Origin: Mesostigma viride
Taxonomy: Eukaryota > Streptophyta > Mesostigmatophyceae > Mesostigmatales > Mesostigmataceae
DNA length: 62,000 nt
NCBI GenBank assembly: GCA_009746045.1
Contig: RPFO01000086.1
Location: 1,408,626-1,470,625 of the forward strand
Direction of reading: 5' to 3'
Shown: positions 54,574-62,000 of the stretch, one piece after another
Layout: every line of letters starts with the position of its first letter
How positions within the stretch are numbered: position 1 is the stretch's first letter
Made by a program: the position numbers and the translations under genes
The notes under the pieces: generated by a model
Seen by the model: the letters and a program-made list of their open reading frames with translations, nothing else
Databases searched by the model: none
Told to the model about the DNA's origin: nothing

Positions 54574-54802
54574 GTTGAATTGAATTGAATTGAATTGTAA
54601 CATAACTCCGTTGGGAGTATATGTAGCACATAGCCCTTGAGAGGGGGCATATGGCCTATCATACATCCTAAGCTACTTCCTGCAAGGGTGGGGATGTAAA
54701 GGACCCTTGCTCTAGGTGCACCAGGGCACTTGCATCCCCATGATCTTCAAGCTATGCCCAGCGAAGGGGGAGCCTGTCATGGGGGGGAAGATCAGCATAG
54801 CT
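54574..54802. repeat. dispersed repeat R3, split by an R2 insertion
   Basis: (TTGAA)n then the same sequence as 29044-29290. The remainder of the element (GTCTCAGCAGAGAGTTACTCC…AAATAAAGCTAGGC) continues at 55154-55210 after the R2 insertion. It begins 85 bp after the CHID1 stop, so it may contain or replace the CHID1 polyadenylation region. Confidence 0.85.
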
Positions 54803-54824
54803 ATACAAAAGGCTAGGGCATGGC

Positions 54825-55131
54825 ATGGTATTTCCTCGCAAATGGTGGGAGAGCGATCGCAGCAACTGGTGCTCACCACTAGACACTCCCGGCCAGCTAG
54901 GCTAGAAACACACGCCCTGATCAAGCATGCTGTTTCCGGCCCCACCGTCTAGGTCATCTAGTCGCTCCACACGTAAGCCAGCCATAATTTCAATGCACAA
55001 GGATACACATTTCCATCACCATTCATCTTCATCATCCTGAACGACTCGAAAACGCGGAAAAGATAACGGCAGGCTCGAGCTACCATGGTCCGGATTCTCC
55101 CGATTTCTGGCCTGCGCTGGTTGTCTCTTTG
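54825..55131 (+). mobile_element. R2 retro-insertion with 22-bp target duplication
   Basis: A 307-bp R2 element lies between two identical 22-bp copies of R3 sequence (54803-54824 and 55132-55153, starting ATACAAAAGG). The intact R3 copy at 29044-29340 shows the empty site. A long, variable-length duplication is the mark of target-primed reverse transcription, so R2 is a LINE- or SINE-type retroelement whose 3' end is GGTTGTCTCTTTG. No internal pol III promoter is evident. Confidence 0.9.
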
Positions 55132-55268
55132 ATACAAAAGGCTAGGGCATGGCGTCTCAGCAGAGAGTTACTCCCTGCATGGGCACAACATAACTAAATA
55201 AAGCTAGGCTGCACTGGTTGTCTCCTTGATACTGATCGATATCCTAGCCCTAACGCATATCATGTGCA

Positions 55269-55500
55269 TGAGACAACCAGCGCAGGCCAGAAATAAATCT
55301 GGAAGAATTCGGACCATGGTAGCTCGAGCCTGCTGTTATCGTATCCGCGTTTGTCTCTTTGATAGGAAATTGAAAATTGAAAATGATTAGAGTATCATTG
55401 CCATATTACGTACACATATGATTGACCACTACTGTCATGGAGAGAACCAGCGCACCGATTTCTGGCCCGAGGCCAGAAATCGGGAGAATTCCTGTACGCA
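55269..55500 (-). repeat. two inverted R2 pieces
   Basis: 55269-55355 is the R2 3' region in reverse (GAGACAACCAGCGCAGGCCAG…CTCGAGC). 55437-55500 is a rearranged second piece (AGAGAACCAGCGCACCGATT then CTGGCCCGAGGCCAGAAATCGGG, itself a small palindrome). A plus-strand R2 tail lies at 55207-55232. Confidence 0.7.
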
Positions 55501-55832
55501 CCACTTTCTCTACTACGCGAAACAGTGTGGTTTTCATGCACGTCCCAAACCAATTCCCCAGCTCATGCTAGTAACGGTCACATTGAAGTAGGGCATTGCT
55601 GCCATTTCTGCCAACAAACTTCAGCCTATGGTTGCATTTGCAGGCCTTGGATATATGTAAAACGTTGCTGGCAGTCAATGTTCATTTGGTGATGGCTTTC
55701 TTGAGAAAGACAATACATTCAACCACTGCCAGGTCCACTTCACAGCAAACATCACAACAAGACCTCGGCCACCGAATCTCTTTCATTGATGCCCCACTAT
55801 GAACATTCCTGACAACAGCACCCTATCTTAAT

Positions 55833-55960
55833 TAATTAATTAATTAAAATCATAGCTCCGTTGGGAGCATATGTAACACATAGCCCTGAGAAAGGGGCAT
55901 CTATGGGTTTGTAATACAATCAGGGCTACAACCTGCAGGTGGAGGATGTACCCTATCTTA
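55833..55960. repeat. R3-related fragment
   Basis: (TTAA)n at 55830-55848, then ATCATAGCTCCGTTGGGAGC and ATGTAACACATAGCCCTGAG, in the order of R3 but diverged. Confidence 0.7.
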
Positions 55961-56169
55961 AGGAGGCAACCTGCCCGTGTCCGAAACTGAGATGATCCTA
56001 ACCACAACGACATTGAGGCAACCTTGACATAGCCGCATCCAGACCAAAGATCTGTCAGCCTCTGAACTCCCGGCCTGGATCGACTAAAGATCGTACTGCA
56101 GGGTCCGCCATGTGCGCTACATGACTCTTGGGTGACAGTAGCTCCTGGCGTGCCTGACCTTGGTCCCAC

Positions 56170-59100
56170 CTCGTCCGTACTCAGTCGTACAGCTTGACAA
56201 GCACACTCCCGTACTGGATGTGTTCCCTCAGGAGTCAGCCAGCTGCTGCATACATGCTGGGGGCTGACACTTCATGCGAGGCAATGGTTCGGGGCGGCCA
56301 GATCCCGCTGGCGACACGACACATCACCGACCTGTTGCATCCTCAGGGCAGAGGGGAGGTGGCATTAGGCGAAGCACGCCGGTTGGGAGGATGTATCCCG
56401 GCGCCACGGGATATAACCTTGGCCAGTGCAACCACATGCACAAGACATCCGCAGAACACTAGCGGGCACATCACAACAAGCGGGTGCACACAGGACAGGG
56501 GCAGTCCTACACTTCGCCACCATGGCCACGGTGCCAACACAGCAACCCACATAAAAGTGCCGCACTCCACGATCGACACTCACATCATTACTCACATCGC
56601 ACAACAAGAGGATGTCCATCGTGGCAGCAACCGCCGACTGGTTTACGTTTGAAAACCGTTATTCGATTAAAAAGGCGGATACAAATAAAGCAGCTGTGCG
56701 CATAATGGCTCACGCCACCGGACACCAGGCTCTGGGAAATGAACAAATGTGGAGTCTGAATATAAGCCTGTGCACATTAAGTGCATGGCCGATCCAAAAC
56801 CGATAGTTAGTGGCACCGAGGTAGCATCAACTCTTTCGTACCAGATCTGTTCATGGCTTCCTGTCAGATAAAGCCCGAGGGAAAACCGCCAACCGTTCCC
56901 ATGCCCAGTATCATGGGCCGCCACTTCCAGCTACCCGCATGATAATGGGCAGCAAGCTCATCACATGGGCGGCATGAGAAGTCAAAAATCCATACAACCA
57001 TGACCCAGTCATGCAGTCCACATCAACACATCGGCTACTTGCCGCTGATCATGGCCACGCCGTTCCTCCACTGGACTCCAGTGCGCAAATCCCCAACACA
57101 ACGAAGAGCAATCCTTGCCCCGGTGTGTTCCGAAACCAACCCCACTAGGGTCTTGCTCAGGGGCAGAAATCCCACAGTGACAAAATTGCTGCAGGCGACT
57201 GCAGAGCACCACTGGCCTGCCTCGCAGTTGACGCATGGCCGCAACTGCGGCCCGGCAGAAGGCACACATGGGCGCTGCACTGAAGCACGTGGCAGCGGCA
57301 GCAGCGGCGGTGGCAGCCGGCGCAGGGATCCTGGGCACAAAGGTGGGGAACTGGCCGACCCCCACATGACCGGCAGCAGTATGCGCAGCGGAGGGGCGAC
57401 ACACGCCGCCGAGGGTGATCCACCCGGGACCGCGGCACCAAATGTGCAGAGCGAACACTGGTGACATCGTGCACTTCATGCCGCTGACACACCTGCGGTT
57501 ACATGGCGCACGGCGCACGAACATATCTCGGCGGATATGCTGCTTGTCTCGTTGATGTAATATGTTGCACAGCAGCAGCACCCACAAGGTGGCAGCAACC
57601 ACTGTATATCCCAGCTGGATGACCACAAGGAGGATGGGGGGAGGATGGGGGGGGGTCGCTGCATACAGTCCACCACCCATGACCGCTACCGCGCCTGCCG
57701 GGCCATGGTTTTCTCCGAACTGGATGGGCCAGCTGCCGCTCTTATGACAGCCATGCCCTCTAAGTGGTTCTCCCACCGCTGGCACCAACTGCGCCCTCCT
57801 GCCACGCTAAGCATCTGTCGCACACAACAGCCCATCCCTCCTGCTCCAGGAGGATCACCCCCGGTTCCTCAAAAACGCAGTTTCCGGTCTCACCGCCGGA
57901 AGTGCAGGCAGCCACTGCCCAGAAAAAGGGGCAGGCCGGGCCGTGGCAGGCACCCGGCTTCCCCTCCATGGGTGGATGGCTAGGCCATGGGGCGATCATG
58001 TCATATGTCATGCTCGCAGAAGCCGGTGTTGAAGTGGCGGACTGAACACGCCGTGCACCTCCACATGTGACATTGCCATATGACAATGCCGTGCTGGTAC
58101 AGAGGAAAGCTCAGCGTCGGACAATTCGTGAATGACTCGTCCGTTGGCAGCATCCAAAGTGGACAGACGGCGTGTCGTCACCAATCCAGCGCTCGCAACG
58201 ATCAAAACAGCACCGCCCCTGCTAGACCTGCCCAGCCCATTGTCCCATCTGTCACGATAGCTCCCCGCTCGCCTGTCACACCACCGGTGCTGGCACCTGC
58301 AGTCAAGCACTCGCACCCATACCCAGTCGGCCCTGCCATGTGTTCTGATTCTGCCATGTGTTGACTCTACCGCCTGCCAGTTGTAGCCGGGTGTATTGGC
58401 CGCCTGCCCTGCCATCTCGCCGTGACCACGGGGCCGCTTACGTTCTCCACTGCTCATGTACTTGCCCATTACCACCACACGGCAAATCATGGCCATCCCC
58501 CGACCCCATAGAAGCACCCGGAAACCCCGCACCCCCACCCGTACTTGCAAAACAACCTCCACTTGGGCTGTGAGTCAGAACGGTTTCTCCCCAATCCCAG
58601 TCCTTCACCAACATGGGCGGCAACTGCGGAGATGAAACCCACCACCCTTCTACAGGCAGGGTCATGAGTGATGCAAGCAATGATGGCTCGAGATGCAAGG
58701 GGGTTTCCCCCAGAACAACAGCCACCTGTGGTGCAGCCACATCACAGGTGAACGACTCCCCACTGCTGCTTCCTCGCCCCCTCGGGTGCATGCCGTGTTC
58801 TTCCTGTATGGCAGCCATGGCCATGTACATGCATGGCCATGACCCAGCCAGCAGGGGGGACGCAGTTCCATGTAAAACAGGAACTTCACCCGGGCTGTGC
58901 CCATGGGTAAGCAAACCAAGTCTTCCATAACGCCTCGGCCTTTCACACTGCCGCCCACCCATCCCATTATACCTGTCACTCCTGCGCTATTATTAGCCTT
59001 CACAGGCACTATCAGCAGCCCTTGCAGCTGTTGTCGGGCGGGTCACAACATGCCCGGGCATGCCTGGACACCATCCCTACCATTCCCGCCTGGTGCTCCA

Positions 59101-61260
59101 CTGAAAGCCTTTCCCTTCCTGCCTTTCCTCCCCATCCTGCCGCACCTGCCCCAGCGAAAATCCTCCAAGAAACATCCCATCTATGCCAGTCTAGGCAGTG
59201 CCAAGCGTCACGGCACCCATACTTGCAACATCCCCGCATGGTTCTCCACTCAAGCGTCTGCCGACACACCGGTACCCTCCCTATGAGATCCAGACGCCTC
59301 GGCCGCACCTACTCGTGCCCACCAGCACCCAACTAGCTATTGTGGCACACCGATGCCTTCAAGAAGGCAAGCAACACCGCAACTTGCCTGGCAGAAACGC
59401 ACCTACTCGCCCACCCACCATGACAACCACTCGCCTCTCCACCGTAGGTAAGCTACGCTGGCCCCCCCAAGGAGCTGACTATGCTGACTGCTTGCGACCG
59501 ACTGTAAAGCACCAGGTTGACAGATAGCTGAAACATTGTTCACTGGATCATATGCCGCACACCGCAGGAGCCTCCCGTCAACACGGCTGGACAATTCACA
59601 GCGTGCCAGCACATGCTGCCAGGTGGAAACTGGCACTGGCACAAATGGAGAAGGCTCCGGCAATGCATGCGACCTGGCAAAAAAAGGTGTCTCCTGAAGA
59701 CCTTCAGCCACAGAGAGGCTGTCTCCCAAAAAGGAGACAAGGCAGTCCCCAGGCATGGCCACCACTGTGAAAGAAAAAAAGAGACCCAGACCTGCTCATC
59801 GACTGACCGACGGTGCCAGTGAGTTGCTTCCCTCCGTGGGGCTCCGCATCGGCTCACCACTACTGGAGGCATGTGCCATTCAGGGCCCGTTTCCCTGGCA
59901 AACATACTGCCCTTTTCAACATCTCTCACCATGCGGGAACCTTATTCCCCTGGAGATTGTAACCTCCCGTGCCTGAACCGGGGCCCTTGTTGGGAATGGC
60001 TGTAATGCGTACAACAGCCACTGACGTAGTGAAAGATCAGGCTTGATCATAAGGCACCCGCGGCAATGGCTGCCACCAGCAACTGCACACGCAATGTTGT
60101 TCACTTGGCTAGTCCACCCGAACCCACCTTTCCTGCCCACAGGCGGGGTGTTCCGACAACACCCTGCAGATGCCCACAGAAAACCCTCCTGTCCCTGGGC
60201 ATGAGCGCACGCCTGGGGCATGCGATATCTCGCAATCATGCCCGCTCGCAACGCGCCAACTGCTTTCGAATCCTCGCCAGATTCACCTCGCCAAATCCTC
60301 GCCAGATCATCTCACCACATGCTCGCCAGATTTTCTCGCCAGGAGTGATCCACCCGATCCCAAACTGGCCCACCCCGACGTCACCAAATCTGAACATCAC
60401 CAAAACCAGACATCACCACGAGATAGGTCGACAGATTGCATGCCAAAAAGCAGCAGGCCCTTCTCTGCAGGGTCGGCCATGCTCAAGAGAACCCACAATG
60501 GGTGGCGCATCGTCATTGTCACAGCTCTTAACCTCTACACCGCATGGACCCCAGACATATGGGGTGACCTACTAAGTCCAACCCTCGCTATTTGGTCCAA
60601 CCCTCGTCACATGCCCATGACGGTACAACCATTTGCTCCTCTGTGGACAGCCATCCTTGATGACCGACCGTACCGTCCTTGATGACGGCGATAACCGAGC
60701 GGACAGCTCATCCTGGGCAGATTCCGACGCGTGTGGCGGGGCTGCTCGGTGCCAAACCAGGGGCAAAGGACTTGCGCCGCCCCATGCACCGCTGCCTCGG
60801 GGGGCAGAGACGGGAAGCCTCCCCACAGACCATGAGGAGTCTCTGCAAACGGGTTGGCCGCCCTGTGCGCTGCACGCTGCCCAGTTGACAGCGCCTAAGT
60901 GCCTCTAAAGCCAAAACTTCACGACGGGCACGTCTGAAATAGTTGAAGCCTGATTTGCGAGCGTCGTTTGCAACAAAGGCTGCACCACCTCCCACACATT
61001 TTCCGCAACGAAACAGGCCCGGGACCCCATCGGCCTACTGTGGGGATAGGGGAAGTGCGCCTATCGCCGCTGGGCTGCTCTTGCCCCGGTTCCTGTTGAC
61101 CCGTTCAGCCGCGCCCTTGCACTGGTCTGCTTGGCCCACTCCCGCCCCGCGTAGCTGCATCGCCACAACACAGGTAGCACCCCCAACGGCCATCCCTGGC
61201 ACGCCCGCTGCGCGCCCACACGCCTGCTAGCTGCGACGGCGCCCATCCGCCCATTCCAGG
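56170..61260. other. 5-kb stretch with no recognised gene
   Basis: C-rich, CCATGCC-rich sequence. Short ORFs on both strands (the longest 259 codons at 57788-57009, minus) have no domain, no exon-like neighbours and Cys/Trp-rich composition, so I do not call them. A small cluster of CTCGCCAGAT units lies at 60271-60345. This could be an intron or the 3' region of the minus-strand gene at 61323. Confidence 0.5.
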
Positions 61261-61322
61261 AACAACATGATGGACACCCCTTGTGGTCGGGATGTTTCCA
61301 GTTTTAAGTTAACGAAGGGCCC

Positions 61323-61808
61323 CTACTCCGCCCCCTCGGCGTCGCCGCCCGTCTTGGCCTTTTCCAGAATGATCTCGTCCAACGACATGTCCAGCAGAGG
61401 CTTGCCGCTGGCATCCGCGCCCTCGCCGCCCTCGCCGCCCTCCCCACCCTCCACACCCTCATTCTCATCACCTGCGCCAGCCCGAGGGGGGAACCTCTTT
61501 GAGTACGATGGCCTGAACCCTGGACGGAACCCTGGACGGAACCCTGGACGGAACCCAGGTCTAAAACCGCCTGGCCTGAAACCACCAGGCCGGAACCCGC
61601 TTGGTCTGAACCCCGATGGCCTGAAACCCGATGGCCGGAAACCAGATGGCCTGAAACCAGATGGCCTGAAACCACCGCTGTGATAATCGTCCGACCGGGG
61701 CCGTGGCTGCCATGGCCGCGGCTCGTAGCCAGGGCGTTTCCAGGGTGGGGGTCCCTGCTGGTCCGGTGGCAGTTCACTCAGCCGATCGTGCACGCTGCTG
61801 GCGCGCTT
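61323..61808 (-). CDS. 3' exon of an mRNA-export-like protein with UAP56-binding motif
   Basis: The frame from 61808 to the stop at 61323 follows a good acceptor (polypyrimidine, then CTCAG|AAG); upstream exons lie outside the window or just before it. The 161 residues begin KRASSVHDRLSELP, pass through a proline/arginine-rich part, then about 14 repeats of (G)GFRPSG/GFRPG, an acidic EGGEGGEG stretch, and close with LLDMSLDEIILEKAK. The D-M-S-L-D-x-I-I core is the UAP56-binding motif of ALY/REF, UIF and CHTOP, which hand mRNA to the export receptor in the nucleus. An RNA-binding Arg-rich region plus this motif suggests a UIF- or CHTOP-type adaptor. The motif is clear; the assignment to one family is not. 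Confidence 0.65.
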   Translation of the reverse strand, partial: KRASSVHDRLSELPPDQQGPPPWKRPGYEPRPWQPRPRSDDYHSGGFRPSGFRPSGFRPSGFRPSGFRPSGFRPGGFRPGGFRPGFRPGFRPGFRPGFRPSYSKRFPPRAGAGDENEGVEGGEGGEGGEGADASGKPLLDMSLDEIILEKAKTGGDAEGAE

Positions 61809-62000
61809 CTGAGATCGGCGGGACGAAGGGGGGGGAGGGAGGCAAGGGTTGGCGGGGCGAGGGGTGGCAACCCAGGAAAGGACCAACGCACCCACGCCAG
61901 CAAAAAGGGAGTGAGTAATCCTAGAAGACGACACAAGGGTCGGTTCACGAGCCATCAAGGCAGGAAATACAAACCACGAGGGTAACAAATAAAATATTGG

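Noticed and set aside
57009-57788. 259-codon minus-strand ORF
   Set aside because: Cys/Trp/Pro-rich composition without domains, overlapping several other open frames; looks like chance in GC-rich DNA.

Overview
The window looks like nuclear DNA of a green alga with an old giant-virus (NCLDV-type) segment at its left end. The green-alga call rests on an intact multi-exon gene for chlorophyllide a oxygenase, the enzyme that makes chlorophyll b. The other host genes are also intron-rich, and the introns are swollen with microsatellites and retroelement debris. A chlamydomonadalean (volvocine-like) alga is my best guess, but this is inference.

Positions 1 to about 8.1 kb differ from the rest: six tightly packed intronless genes, separated by 7 to 192 bp. 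They encode a small membrane protein, two plus-strand proteins with an N-terminal Cys/His module, a long Ser/Thr/Gly-rich fibre-like protein with a lectin-like C-terminus, an OTU-type cysteine protease fused to duplicated YCG modules, and an alanine-rich coiled-coil protein with a J-domain-like HPD end. Four of the six are broken by a single-base shift in or beside a homopolymer. The segment ends at an unusual array of eight inverted copies of a 13-14 bp motif (8230-8780), a candidate viral terminus or replication/regulatory site.

From 8.8 to 15.8 kb I see no host gene. There are dispersed retroelement pieces, a roughly 510-bp palindrome, a ~184-bp satellite and large (CCCA)n and (CCCT)n arrays. 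CAO occupies 20702-15863 on the minus strand (4 exons, 550 aa, all splice phases consistent). A single-exon cyclophilin lies at 23011-23739 (+). Positions 24.2-32.2 kb are a transposon graveyard: LINE ORF1 and ORF2 fragments plus two nested-looking hAT elements with perfect 8-bp target duplications.

A gene for a protein with two PH domains runs 43099-33521 on the minus strand (8 exons, 623 aa), its introns holding a (TTGGGG)n tract and a 44-copy 29-bp minisatellite. A third hAT element (43883-45048) separates it from a plus-strand gene for a chitinase-domain-containing protein 1 (CHID1/SI-CLP-like, GH18 fold) at 45604-54488 (7 exons, 457 aa). Its third intron contains a 2.7-kb (CCGT)n array. 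Retroelement pieces follow, then about 5 kb with no recognisable gene. The last exon of a minus-strand mRNA-export-like protein with a UAP56-binding motif lies at the right edge.

The host genes do not form a pathway. The coherent unit is the viral segment, in which three genes share the same Cys/His module followed by an H-G/S-T-R linker.
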